Positions 51,487 to 61,295 of a stretch of 64,000 nt of DNA are shown one piece after another (positions within the stretch are counted from its first letter, which is position 1; every line of letters starts with the position of its first letter). The notes beneath the pieces were generated by a model, which searched no databases, was not told the origin of the DNA, and saw only the letters and a list, made by a program, of their open reading frames with translations. The DNA is taken from contig OX637342.1 in the NCBI GenBank assembly GCA_951799405.1, positions 6,014,001-6,078,000 of the forward strand, given 5' to 3'. The translations under genes and the position numbers were made by a program. Origin of the DNA: Agapetus fuscipes (Eukaryota > Arthropoda > Insecta > Trichoptera > Glossosomatidae).

Positions 51487-51977
51487 GGTAAGGTTTTAAT
51501 TACTTCAAATGGACGAGTACATTATAATGACTATTATTCACTATTTTGTTAATTCTCTCATGGTCGTAGAAAAAGTATTGTATGCCACTGCTCGTAATTA
51601 GTCTTTGTAACACTCGTGCTTTCTATTGTGCCATTCGGCTGCGCCTCATGGCACAAACTAGCACTCGTGTTAAAAAGACTATCATTACTTGGCAGTGGCA
51701 TAAATAACTATTATAAGCGAAGCGCACAAGAAATTATCCGTTCCAACAATGGTAAGGTTTTAATTACTCACTTCAAATGAACAAAGATATCATAATGCCT
51801 ATTATATCTTATTTTATTATTATTTTATGATCGTAGAAAAAGTATTGTATGCCACTGCACGTAATTAGTCTTTGTAACACGAGTGCTAGTTTGTGCCATG
51901 AGGCGCAGCCGAATGGCACAAACTAGCACTCGTGTTACAAAGACTATCATTACTAGGCAGTGGCATAAATAACTATT
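51487..51977. repeat. tandem pair of hairpin elements with inverted loop
   Basis: Two copies of a roughly 225-bp unit start at AGGTAAGGTTTTAATTAC (51487) and GGTAAGGTTTTAATTACTC (51751). Each has a hairpin beginning TATGCCACTGC (51581, 51848) and ending GCAGTGGCATA (to 51702, 51967). The loop reads GTGCCATTCGGCTGCGCCTC in copy 1, and the exact inverse, GAGGCGCAGCCGAATGGCAC, in copy 2. Copy 2 has arms of over 50 bp and pairs almost perfectly. No ORF. Confidence 0.85.
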
Positions 51978-52436
51978 CCATAAAGTCATATGTTCATTAT
52001 AAAATACCTTGTATCCTATGTATATGCTAAAATACTTTGTATCGTACCATTGTTGTTCTACTTAATCTTGCAAATATATTTTCAGATGTATTTCCATACA
52101 CATATTTAAAGTCGCAAGTGAGTTGGTTTTTTTTATTATCTTAAGGGTGCGTCGTGCCTTGTCCCGTGCCTTAACGAGGCGCGCTGAATTTTTAATAATA
52201 ATAATTAAGAGCGTGTTTACACGCTGGCGTACCACGAACGTTACTTATCACAACATTTTATACTTTGATAAATTCCCCTGTTGGCACGCGGACAAGCATC
52301 TTACATTATAATCATTACGTTTGCAAAGTGAGACGTTGCTCGGTGACCGAAACACTTTTTTACTCGAAGTACGAAATGTAAGATGGGACGAAATCAAAGT
52401 GTATAATCATCTTATAACATTCCTCTTACAAAGTTC
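51978..52436. other. no recognised feature
   Basis: 52145-52190 (GTGCGTCGTGCCTTGTCCCG) is GC-richer; no frame above 62 codons with a motif. Confidence 0.4.
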
Positions 52437-52690
52437 GCTCCCCCAGTTCTTGTTTACTGTATTGACCAATTCTGTCAAATATGACTTTTTAATGCAGTTG
52501 TCTTAAGAATCAAACTCTATACAATCTGAGCTAAGAAAAAACGTAAAACTCGATAATGTGAGAGTTGTTTTAAATATTTTTTAAATCAATTTCCTGTTTT
52601 CATAAAACACATTGGTCCAGTACACATGCAAACATTGCTCATATAAAATTAGCTTAATGGTCTATACGGCAAACAAGAACTAAGGCAGCG
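52437..52690. mobile_element. MITE-1 copy
   Basis: CGCTCCCCCAGTTCTTGTTT and AAACAAGAACTAAGGCAGCG are inverted ends; ACAATCTGAGCTAAGAAAAA and TTGGTCCAGTACACATGCAA lie between as at 30.5 kb. Confidence 0.75.
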
Positions 52691-52714
52691 TGTTGATGTT
52701 TCTTTAAAAACTCA

Positions 52715-52757
52715 CTTCCATCAAAGATCGTAAAACATCATGACTATTTTGACCTTG
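52715..52757 (-). mobile_element. LINE-G extreme 3' tip
   Basis: CATCAAAGATCGTAAAACAT and CATGACTATTTTGACCTT match, in reverse, the last codons of LINE-G (KVKIVMMITDL) at 12.23 kb. Confidence 0.5.
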
Positions 52758-53214
52758 AGGCTGACTACCCATACTGTAAAAAAATTATTCACATTGCCAA
52801 TGTCTACTCTGTTTCAGGAAAGGTCGGCAAGGGTTGCAGGCTTATGTTCATTTGAGATTGGGTTTTTATGTTGTACGTCCACATGCGTCATGTGTAAGTG
52901 CAAACTTATACGTGTCTGCATGTGGGATTGCATTTAACAATGTCGGTGTCATGGCCGAGGGGTAGAGGCGCGGTTTTTGGAACCGGATAACGTTGGTTCG
53001 AATCTTGCATCTAGCCCACTTGACCATAACTTCGACCCTGGTTCAACAGATGCCGTTGCATGCACACAAGCTTCTGCTTTCGCATGAAGACAACTGACCA
53101 GGCAAAATAGGTTGGTGGATTGCATTCCTTTCCACAAATCTATTTAAAAAAAAAAAAAAACACATGAATCTTAAATGTAATAATATATCTTTGCAACTTC
53201 AGCAGATTATAGTA
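52752..53214 (+). mobile_element. TTAGA-LINE 3' end split by SINE-3
   Basis: GACCTTGAGGCTGACTACCC to GCATTTAACAATG (52940) continues at 53161 with CACATGAATCTTAAATG up to TTTGCAACTTCAGCAGATTA. Sequence is otherwise colinear with the family. Confidence 0.8.
52942..53160 (+). mobile_element. SINE-3 copy
   Basis: Head GTCATGGCCGAGGGGTAGAG and GGTTCGAATCTTGC with a long variable region (CGGTTTTTGGAACCGG, able to form a stem), as in Ser/Leu-type tRNA. The body ends CCACAAATCTATTT and a 16-base A run. ACAATG/ACACATG at the borders may be an imperfect target duplication. Confidence 0.85.
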
Positions 53215-53867
53215 GAGGGTAAAAAATAAAATTGAAAAAAAACTCATGTACGATGCAAATATTATGTAAATAGATTTTTTTGTGCTGTTTCTTTAAAACT
53301 TAAAACCAACACAAAAATTAACGGTCCGCTTTCAGTTCTGCAATTCTCATTATTTACTCAATAAAATATGATCAAAATATCTCGAAGTGGTCCTTCAATG
53401 CTTGTTGTATCTCTGAACCAGTACATGTTATCAAAATGCAAAGGTTTAACGTACACGTATCAAAAAGAACACAGTACAAGCATAGAGGGCTCGATGCCTC
53501 ATTTAGCGAAGGCTGATATTGACATTAATCCATATAATTATGACCTTAATCATGCGATGTTAAATTATAATGTATTAAGGCTCTCATCGACAAGACCCTT
53601 GGTTATTTCAAAGCTCACTATATCAATACATTTGTGGATACATAATCAAGAAAATACAGCTTATTATTTGTGATTATTTACCTACATTAACAAAGCACTA
53701 TTAAGCTATATTTATGTTAATTAATTAAGATCATCATATATCATGAATAAATATATTATATATAGAAATAATATTAAGATGATTTATTTGGCAAGCGCTG
53801 TTTTTGTGTGAATCCCACCTCAAGAGCCCTGTAAGAAAGACCACGATTTTATATTTACGCCACAACG
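53215..53867. other. no recognised feature
   Basis: A 101-codon frame at 53368-53673 is not supported by motif, start context or composition. AT-rich elsewhere. Confidence 0.4.
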
Positions 53868-54240
53868 TTCCTTGACTGAGATTAGGCAGTATGAGGCTGA
53901 CCTCCGATTCTAAAAAAAAATATTCACTTAGACTTTTTAAAGTTTGTGTATTCACACAGCGAAAATTCATTTTTATAAATAATTATAAAAAATTATAAAA
54001 AACACAGGGTTTTATTTTCACAAATTGAGTATTTATTTAGTATCCTCTTGATAATGACGTAAATAAGTCGAAAGTACTTGAGGTTGAAATAAATACTCAA
54101 TTTGTGAAAATAAAACTCTGTGTTTTTTATAATTTTTTAAAATTATTTATAAATATTCACTTTTTTCAATTTACCCTTCTTTCACCCTTGAAGTAAAAAA
54201 GGCAACCAGATTTCCAGGCTTTATGTTCATTTGAAGTGGT
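53868..54240 (+). mobile_element. TTAGA-LINE 3' fragment split by a hairpin element
   Basis: GTTCCTTGACTGAGATTAGG to TATTCACTT (53930), then from 54150 TATTCACTTTTTTCAATTTA to TTTATGTTCATTTGAAG. AAATATTCACTT stands on both sides of the insertion. Confidence 0.7.
53931..54149. mobile_element. hairpin element, about 219 bp
   Basis: ACACAGGGTTTTATTTTCAC at about 54001 and GTGAAAATAAAACTCTGTGT at about 54104 are inverted arms of over 40 bp; outer ATTATAAAAAATTATAAAAA / TTTTTTATAATTTTTTAAAA extends the pairing. The spacer has TCCTCTTGATAATGACGTAA and AAGTCGAAAGTACTTGAGG. A 12-bp direct repeat borders it, like a target duplication. Confidence 0.8.
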
Positions 54241-54257
54241 AAAAATTGTGATTTGAC

Positions 54258-54470
54258 AAACATGTTGATTGACTGACCACCAATACAGTTAACACGGGCC
54301 ACTTTACCAATGTCATCCCCTTTTCATGGATGGTCGGCACGAGCTGCAGGATTGATGTCATTTGATTTTTGGGTTTATGCATATTTTGTAAGTATGTACA
54401 CATACAACATGTGTACTTACTTAGCTTACCCGTGTCTGCTAAAAATGCTAACATATTTTTGCAACTTAGT
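54258..54470 (+). mobile_element. TTAGA-LINE 3' end, diverged
   Basis: TGTTGATTGACTGACCACCA, CATCCCCTTTTCATGGATGG, ATTTTTGCAACTTAG; the tail is lost at the junction with a SINE-1 fragment. Confidence 0.7.
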
Positions 54471-54473
54471 TCA

Positions 54474-54605
54474 CCCTTACTTCAACTGAAGTGGTTGGCC
54501 AAGACCAAACTCCTTACCTGTAAAATCAAAGGGTCCCACTCACCCCGTGCGACTCCTTCGAGGAGAACACGGTAAGAGGTTACACTAAATGTGTAGCTTT
54601 GTTAT
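54474..54605 (+). mobile_element. SINE-1 3' part
   Basis: ACTTCAACTGAAGTGGTTGG, CTCCTTACCTGTAAAATC, CGTGCGACTCCTTCGAGGAG and TTACACTAAATGTGTAGC. It begins where the TTAGA-LINE copy ends. Confidence 0.7.
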
Positions 54606-55298
54606 ATTTTTGTCACGTTTAACTTGCATCACATTTTTTACATTTCTACAATACACATCAACTTATTTCATTCTTATTTCGTTTAAAAGATCCTTAAACC
54701 GTTGGCTCGTGCCAAGAGGCGTGGGTTGAGATACTCCCGAGAGAGAAAATATGAAACTTGCTCGCTAATAGAAACACTACCATCAAGCAAACAGAGCAAC
54801 CCTCACTGCATACATCCGCGGCTGATAGTCATGTTTCAAAGCTAGAAATAAACCAGCCAAGTGATGCTAAAATTAAATTATCAAAACAAGAGCCTTAATG
54901 ATCACTTTTTAGAGTACTTTATACTGATGCAACTTGGATTTAGGTACTTTTGTAATCTTTTTTTTTTTCGACAATCTCGCAAGTCATTTAAAAGACGATG
55001 AAGATATTTTAATAACTATAATACGTTTACATTTTAATAACTAAGGTTCGTCCGGGCCGATGCGTCGCCAAACGCCGGCCAATCGGCGCGTTGGGTTATG
55101 TTTTGGCAAGGGTTCGACGGAGCCTTTACTACCTCACAGTGGAGTATCAAAAGATTAGAAGACGAGAGAAAGAATTTATTGAGTAATTGAATTGGTTTTT
55201 ATTGCAAGCAAATAAACGTTGGTTCAAAAATGGAAAATATTTGTATGAGAGAAGGTTAGAAATATTTGACAGATGACTGTTTTTTTACAAAAATCATA
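54606..55298. other. no gene; one GC-rich patch
   Basis: 55047-55130 is CpG-rich (GGCCGATGCGTCGCCAAACG, CCGGCCAATCGGCGCGTTGG) with partial self-complementarity. No frame or transposon match. Confidence 0.4.
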
Positions 55299-55540
55299 CC
55301 ATTTGGTATGAGGCTGACCACTCATACTGTAAAAAACGGTTCACTTTGCCAGTGTCACCCCTGTTTCAGGAAAGGTCGGCAAATGTTGTGGGGCTTATGT
55401 TCATTTGAGGTTTGAATTTTATTTGTAAGTACACAATCAGCATATTTTGTAAGCGCGAACTACACGTGTTTGTTTGTGGGCATACATCTGAGAGCTTTGA
55501 ATGAATGTATCCTTGCAACTTAGATTATAGATTATAGATA
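55299..55540 (+). mobile_element. TTAGA-LINE 3' end, S2
   Basis: TTTGGTATGAGGCTGACCAC to TTGCAACTTAGATTATAGA. CATACATCTGAGAGCTTTGA marks S2; closest to the copy at 6.7 kb. Confidence 0.85.
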
Positions 55541-55674
55541 CCACGTCCTTATCTCCGCCATACATTTTGAACAATTTTTTGACTCTAGTTACATGGACCA
55601 GTGACGTATGCCCATCGAGAAAAAAATCTTATTCCGAATTTTGTAAGTGTATTAAGGTCCTTTAATGGCCAAAT

Positions 55675-55803
55675 TAAACGCAACTAAGCTACACATATAG
55701 TGTTACTTCTTGCCGCGTTATCCCCGAAGGGGTCGCATGTGGCGAGTTGAACCTATTTATTTTTACAGGTAAGGGGGCCGGCCTTACGCCAACCACTTCA
55801 GTA
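55675..55803 (-). mobile_element. SINE-1 3' part
   Basis: AACTAAGCTACACATATAGT, CCGCGTTATCCCCGAAGGGG, ACAGGTAAGGGGGCCGGCCT, CCAACCACTTCAGT; cut sharply at 55803. Very few mutations. Confidence 0.8.
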
Positions 55804-56149
55804 TTGAGTAATATTAATGCTGCAGGTCCGAAAATTTTCAAAAAAACTATTTTTAAAGACATTTTTACATTTATATGTACAGATTTTTTGCATCAACTTT
55901 GCATGAAATTTTTCAAAAAGTTCTTCTGTACAAAATATGCTTACATTAAGTCCTTTTTTACACATAGCCCGTTTACTAATGATTATTTAGAATCATTAAA
56001 AGACAAAACTGGCATCATCAAAGCAGCGGTGGTCAATTAAAAAGGTTTTATCCATTTTTACGACGCACTAAAATATTACAAATTAATATACCACCATTAT
56101 TGATAGCCTAGCGTTTAAACAGCATATTAAAACTTTAAATATCACCTGA
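55804..56149. other. no recognised feature
   Basis: A 97-codon frame (55747-56040) begins inside the SINE fragment. Its second part is lysine/phenylalanine-rich with no motif; not annotated as a gene. Confidence 0.4.
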
Positions 56150-56278
56150 GTCTCAAGTATAAAACACTTTTCAAAACTCAACGAAATAAATTTATAGAAA
56201 GTGAAACAGAACATCCAGTGAACGTTTTAGTTTCAGTAGATCTTTTTGGGGAAATGCTTTATACTGGAGTTATATACT
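56150..56278. mobile_element. MITE-3, degraded
   Basis: TCAAGTATAAAACACTTTTC, AAAACTCAACGAAATAAAT, ATCCAGTGAACGTTTTAG, GGAAATGCTTTATACTGGAG follow the family order. Confidence 0.45.
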
Positions 56279-56596
56279 GATGTGTTAAAAAATGTAGCCT
56301 GCAGTACTGACGCGTCTTAGCTAACAGCAGGTTAAGAGTTCAAAGCTTAGTTGAGCTGTTGAAAAATTACAAGTGATAAATTAACTAAAACATGTAAATT
56401 AGCTCGCTGTAAATGAGACGCATCCGCTTGTAAAGCCTTAGGTTTTAATTCCTTTTTAAAGCATGAACTATGTTTATTACACTCTATACGTATATTTTTT
56501 ATTGAAAAGTTATTTTCATGTTGAAAGATGGATCATCTGAGCCTAAAAAAGATCTTTGAATTGGCAAATCCAGTGACTCAGAACACAGATATTTAT

Positions 56597-56642
56597 ACGA
56601 ACCGTTAGTTGGAGAATTTCAGTGTTCTCGACGTTTCGTTGG
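56597..56642 (+). repeat. dispersed CGTTTCG module
   Basis: ACGAACCGTTAGTTGG ... TGTTCTCGACGTTTCGTTGG repeats the order seen at 14098-14145. Limits are not defined; the two are the only copies seen. Confidence 0.5.
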
Positions 56643-56784
56643 CTTGTTATCCAACATCATCAGGAGACACATCCTATTGATTTATTGAATTATAATTAAT
56701 GAATCAATAATAAGTCTTTGAATCATACGTGCTTTCTGTATCCACTATGGCTTGGAAACAAAAGGGCTCACTCAGTATAGCACC

Positions 56785-57150
56785 AACAGTCTGAGGACGT
56801 GCTAAAGAGCCATTAAAAGGAGGATGCTGGTAATCAGCGTCAGAGGACCAGACCAGGAGATACGTAGACGCACTGGTGTCACTGATGTCATGCAGCGAGT
56901 GGCCTGCTTAAAGTAGCGTTGGGCTGGTCACGTCACAATGCACGACCATGACAGGTAGCCGAAAAGGATCGTCCAGTGGAGGCCCAGAATGCCCAAGCGG
57001 GGAGTGGGGAGAACCCAACTGAGGTGGCTGGACGACATCAAGAGAACTGCAGACTGATGGCTGGATAAAGCAGCCGATAAATAAACATGGATAAGATTGG
57101 AGTAGGCCTACATCCAGGAGCGGACTGAGAAAGGCTGGGGAAGGAGAATT
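56785..57150 (+). mobile_element. LINE-R C-terminal/3' fragment
   Basis: AGCCATTAAAAGGAGGATGC, CACTGGTGTCACTGATGTCA, GGGCTGGTCACGTCACAATG, AACTGAGGTGGCTGGACGAC, TACATCCAGGAGCGGAC. Frames are broken by small indels; GAAAGGCTGGGGAAGGAG is the eroded 3' tail region. Confidence 0.75.
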
Positions 57151-57224
57151 ATTAATTGATAAAATGAACTGTTCCTGGTTAGGTATAAACTAGTAGGGGA
57201 AATCATTGATTTCATGAAAATGAC

Positions 57225-57332
57225 TGAATGGAGTGGTTGCAGATTGTGTACAATGTGATTTTTAAGAAAATTTCATTGGAGGTCATCTTTGAATCAATTG
57301 AGAGATAAGCCAAACAAGTACTGTGGAAGCGT
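57225..57332. mobile_element. MITE-1 partial copy
   Basis: GCAGATTGTGTACAATGTGA and GATAAGCCAAACAAGTACTG match the right half of the copy at 58.9-59.1 kb. Confidence 0.6.
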
Positions 57333-57339
57333 AGTAGGT

Positions 57340-57494
57340 ACTAATCTAATCTAATCTTATCTAAGTAGCAAAGATATGTTACATTGGAGATTCACATTAC
57401 ATGCATTCTCACAACCAGACACGTAAAAGTTCGCGTTTGCACATGCCTCATGTGAACCTACAACATAAAAACGAAATCTCAAATGGACATACAT
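57340..57494 (-). mobile_element. TTAGA-LINE 3' fragment, S3
   Basis: TCTAATCTAATCTTATCTAA, TTACATTGGAGATTCACATT, GCCTCATGTGAACC; truncated after ATCTCAAATGGACATACAT. Stands 8 bp from the MITE-1 end. Confidence 0.8.
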
Positions 57495-57525
57495 TTTCCA
57501 TGACATACCTATGTGTAATTTTCAT

Positions 57526-57838
57526 TTTTTTTTAAGAAATCCTGTGCGGGAGACTCCCTCTAGAGACTCTAGGGGTCTATGACACTTGTTGTAGTGCCGC
57601 AGCGGTGTACGAGCTTGGTCGTCACTACAAAGCGCCAATACTCAAGCAAGACCCAGTTGCTGTAAGGCTGGATGGACCTTTGGTGACCGGTCATTGGTAA
57701 AGGTTTATGAATTTTTCAACACAGCGAAGAGCAAATTTGAAAATATAAATGTTCTATTTTTTGTGCTCCGCCGGGATTCAAACCCACAACTTTCCCATTC
57801 AGAGTCCGCAGTGTTACCACTGAGCTACAGACCGGTCA
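57526..57838 (-). mobile_element. SINE-2 copy, tRNA-headed
   Basis: T-run (reversed A tail), AGACTCTAGGGGTCTATGAC, CAAGCAAGACCCAGTTGCTG, CAGCGAAGAGCAAATTTG, then the head CCGGGATTCAAACCC and ACCACTGAGCTACAGACC. No 5S-like sequence follows the head. About 310 bp. Confidence 0.85.
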
Positions 57839-58204
57839 TTTACAAATAATTTCCAAATATTTGATTAGCAAAAGCAATCACCAAAACCATCAAATCGTGA
57901 ACAAGATAAACAAGTCTAAGCGTGCCCAAAATGTCGTGTTTCAACTTTAAAAGTAATTATTAAATGATTAAAATTGACGGCTGGTATTGTTCAAAAAAAT
58001 AAATATTCAAAAGGAAATAAATTAGCATCTTTCATCTTAAAAATTAATAATCTTTTTTTGGCGCAGTGACTCAGCGTTAGGGTCAAATGTTAATAATTTC
58101 TGTTTGGATGGGCATCACGAATGTTTGGACAAAAAATATCATAGCCGTACCTTAAATTATTATATAATTACTAGCAGTACGCGGCGTGTTTCACTATGCC
58201 ATTT
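57839..58204. other. no recognised feature
   Basis: AT-rich sequence without repeats or coding signal. Confidence 0.4.
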
Positions 58205-58262
58205 CGTCCCCTTGGTGCTTGTTTGTCTTATGTCCATTAGAGGTTCTTTCACATGAGCAATG

Positions 58263-58561
58263 AAAATGTAATTTGGTCTGTATGATCTTTGACTTATAGG
58301 CTGGTATGCGGCTGACCACCCATGCTGTAGAAAATGGTTCACTTTGCCAATGTCACCCCTGCTTCAGGGAAGGTCAGGAGTTGCAGGGTGTATGTTCATT
58401 CGGGTTTTTATATCGAAGGTCCACATGCGGCATGTTTAAGCGTGAACTTGTACGTGTCTGCTTGTGAAAAATGTGAGCATATAATGTGAATCTTCAATGT
58501 TACATATATATATACATGTATACATACATATATTTGCAACTTAGATTAGATTAGATTAGAC
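58263..58561 (+). mobile_element. TTAGA-LINE 3' end, S3-like
   Basis: AAAATGTAATTTGGTCTGTA is 3' UTR upstream of the core, as at 30.86 kb. The core follows from TTTGACTTATAGGCTGG. A deletion (AAGGTCAGGAGTTGC) and an AT-rich expansion (58503-58530) precede the tail. Confidence 0.8.
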
Positions 58562-58852
58562 AATGTTTAGGAGAGATACATGTAAGGTGATTTTTAATCT
58601 TACATATATTTGCAACTTAGATTAGAAAATGTTTATGAGAGATTAAAAAAACATACATGCATATATTGTGTATCTTTAATGTTACATATATTTGCAACTT
58701 AGATTAGATTAGATTAGAAAATGTTTATGAGAGATTAAAAAAACATACATGCATATAATGTGTATCTTTAATGTTACATATATTCGCAACTTAGATTAGA
58801 TTAGATTAGACAATGTTTATGAGAGATTAAAAAAACATCCATATTTTTTAAA
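58497..58852 (+). repeat. tandem multiplication of the LINE 3' tip
   Basis: TTGCAACTTAGATTAGA (third copy TTCGCAAC) occurs near 58534, 58610, 58691 and 58783, so units of about 76-92 bp. Each ends in one to four TTAGA units and is followed by AATGTTTATGAGAGATTAAA. Unit length varies with the number of TTAGA repeats. Confidence 0.8.
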
Positions 58853-59317
58853 ATAATTTTTACTGTATGAATACACAAACTCTTAAAAGCCTGAGTAATG
58901 TTTGTATGTGTACAGGACCAATCTGTATCATAAAAACTGGAAATTGATTTACAAATATAAATAAAACAACTCTCAAATTATCGTGTTTTACGTCTTTTTC
59001 TTTGCTCAAATTGTGTAGAATGTGCTTCTTAAGACAGTTTAATTTTAGTTTCATTTTTTAATCAAATTGTAGATAAGCCAAACAAGCACTGAGGGGACGA
59101 TTTGGACCTTGCGCAGCACAGGGCCGAAAAAATACTCATAGTCGATCAACATCAAACTTCGAGAGCCATCTGCAATCTACATGTTTTCTGAAAATTTGGT
59201 CAAATACTGTTTAGCGATTCGGGCACGCAGAAAAATCGATTACAATCATTTAAATTTTTATATTTTTTTATTTCTCTAGAATTTTATATCTCAAAAACAT
59301 TGTATACAACGAAAAAA

Positions 59318-59510
59318 TTAGCCGGTTAATGCCATGGACTCGGTAACCGGAAGATCGTAGGCTCGGCATAACAATATTAAATTTTCATTTCCAAATTATG
59401 TCATTCACTGGATTGAAAACTTTATGTGTCTTTACCAACGAGCTGGGTCCATTCAGCCTTACAGCAACCGGGTGTTGCTTGAGTAATTGACGTTTTCTAC
59501 GGGGACATCT
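59318..59510 (+). mobile_element. SINE-2-like, old
   Basis: TTAGCCGGTTAATGCCATGG and GATCGTAGGCTCGGCAT represent the head. The body has TTCACTGGATTGAAAACTTT, AGCCTTACAGCAACCGGGTG and TTGCTTGAGTAATTGACG. Confidence 0.6.
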
Positions 59511-59811
59511 AAACTTTAGTTGGGTTCAGACAAAATCTACTTAAGTAACATTTATTTATTTTTTCACTTTTTTCTAATATTCCAGTACTCTGAGTATAAA
59601 ACAGATACATGTTAAACTATCCTCGATCGTGTAAATAGAAAAATGTATGATCATGATGATCACTATATCACTCACCAGGGGTGCTGTTGTATATTCCATA
59701 CATGATTCTGTCCATGCTATCGAGAACAGCTTACGCAATGTTTTACACTGGGGGTTCAGAATCCCTTTCATAGCCGAGGGATTATTATTGAACCTCAAAG
59801 AAAAAGCTTTC

Positions 59812-59945
59812 CAAGTAAACGCAATCAAAGCGTTTCAAAAAATGTATGTAAACTAAATACGTCATTGGAATCGCTAATCTAGTTTTCATACATTATAAAG
59901 TAAACGCCTCGATTAAGTTATAACGTAACGTTTTATATTTGGCGA
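59812..59945. mobile_element. MITE-3 copy
   Basis: AAGTAAACGCAATCAAAGCG and AAAGTAAACGCCTCGATTAA are the arms; ATGTATGTAAACTAAATACG / CTAGTTTTCATACATT pair inside; core GTCATTGGAATCGCT. Confidence 0.55.
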
Positions 59946-60257
59946 ACTGATACTCTCTTTGTGATATTATATCTGATATTTTAGGCTTTGTTCATGACCC
60001 CTGCTCGAACAGGTGGTTGATCGTGACCTTTCACCTTCCCTCCCCATCTCCCCCCCCCCATATGGACCACCCACGTGCAAGCGATCGATGACGGAAACAG
60101 CCGAAGCACATCCGAAACAATCGCTTTACATTATTATCATGTATTAATGAAGACGATAATGGCAAGAACGTATAAATATATTATAATGAGGTAGTTTTTG
60201 TATAATATTCAATACAATAATATATTTTTTTTAACTTTTAAATATGAATTAAAAGTG
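59946..60257. other. no recognised feature
   Basis: 60030-60120 is GC-richer with a C run at 60050-60059; otherwise AT-rich. Confidence 0.4.
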
Positions 60258-60461
60258 TAAGTGTTCCTTGACTCCTAGGTTGGTATGAGGCTGACCACTC
60301 ATAGGTAGGTACTGCAAAAAATATTCACTTTACCAATGTCACCTCTGTTTCAGGGTAGGTAGGCAAAAGTTACAAGGTGTACGTTTATTTGAGATTTAGG
60401 CTTTAATTTTGTAAACACACGTACAGCATGTGTAAGCTTATACGTGTCCAATTTATATTCC
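60258..60461 (+). mobile_element. TTAGA-LINE 3' fragment
   Basis: GTTCCTTGACTCCTAGGTTG, a GTAGGTACTG insertion, ACCTCTGTTTCAGGGTAGG, AGCTTATACGTGTCC; the tail half is missing. Confidence 0.75.
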
Positions 60462-60546
60462 ATAATTATTGTTCGGCGACCATAATTCTCATTAAAAATC
60501 AATTCGTGAAACGTTTTTAAGACTCGTTACTTTACTGTGTAGTTAT

Positions 60547-60945
60547 CATGTTTGATTATTTATATGTAAGTTTCCTTGTAATCTAATCTAATCTAAGCTG
60601 CAAAGATATATATCATTTAAGATTTATATTTAATGCATTCCCACAAGCAGATATGTATAATTTCGCGCTAACACATGCCGCATGTGGACCTACACTATAA
60701 AAACCCAATTTCAAATGAACATAAGCCTTGCAACTCTTACCGTCCTTCCCTGAAACAGGGGTGACATTGGCAAAGTGAACCAATTTTTTATTGTATGGGT
60801 GGTCAGCCGCATAACAACCTAAGTCAAGGAACCTTGTAACATTTGAATTTTTGTTCTATTAGATTGTTACAATTTTTCATGAATATTATTAAATGATTTA
60901 TATTTTAATTGATTACCTAGTGAAGCAAAAGCTCTAACTAATTAA
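60547..60945. repeat. left copy of a ~140-bp direct repeat (interrupted)
   Basis: 60547-60581 plus 60832-60945 (TTATTTATATGTAAGTTTCC, CTTGTAACATTTGAATTTTT, ATATTTTAATTGATTACC, AAGCAAAAGCTCTAACTAA) repeats 61955-62095. The interruption is the S1 TTAGA-LINE copy. The two copies flank the LINE insertion at 60985-61955. Confidence 0.75.
60582..60831 (-). mobile_element. TTAGA-LINE 3' end, S1, with target duplication
   Basis: 250 bp from TCTAATCTAATCTAAGCTG to CTAAGTCAAGGAA. CCTTGTAA stands directly on both sides (60574-60581 and 60832-60839). The related sequence at 61975-62000 has a single CCTTGTAA and no insertion: a paralogous empty site. Confidence 0.9.
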
Positions 60946-60984
60946 AAAAAAAAAAAAAAAAACTAAAAACAAACTAATTAAAGA

Positions 60985-61295
60985 TTCGATTGCACTTTCA
61001 CAAACAGACATGCACAAGTTCGCGCTTAAATATGCCGCTGTGGTCCTACAATATAAAAACCCGAATCTCACATGGACATACACCCTGCAACTCTTGCCGA
61101 CCTTCCCTGAAAACAGGGGTGACATTGACAAAGTGAACCATTTTCTACAGAATGGGTGGTCAATCGCATACCAACCTATAAGTCAAGGAACATACACAAC
61201 AAATTTCATTTTTTAAATCAAAAAATTATAATATGTATGGACATCAAAAACTAACAGAAAACAAATTCTTATTAAAAAAAACCCTAGCCGCCAAC
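60985..61295 (-). mobile_element. TTAGA-LINE 3' UTR of the 61 kb copy
   Basis: GATTGCACTTTCACAAACAG to AACCTATAAGTCAAGGAACA, then UTR up to the ORF end (CCCTAGCCGCCAACATCA). The TTAGA tail is missing; an A-rich stretch (60943-60962) lies on that side. Confidence 0.8.

Larger units (their letters stand above)
58205..59099. mobile_element. MITE-1 split by a TTAGA-LINE insertion
   Basis: Left end CGTCCCCTTGGTGCTTGTTT to TTCACATGAGCAATG (58262); right part from GAGTAATGTTTGTATGTG (58893) to AGCACTGAGGGGACG (59099). GAGCAATG and GAGTAATG border the insertion and look like its target duplication. Confidence 0.75.

Noticed and set aside
53368..53673. 101-codon open frame as a small gene
   Set aside because: No motif, no homologue in the window, AT-rich codons; length is expected by chance in 64 kb.
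55747..56040. 97-codon open frame
   Set aside because: Starts inside a reversed SINE-1 piece; the remaining part has no recognisable domain.
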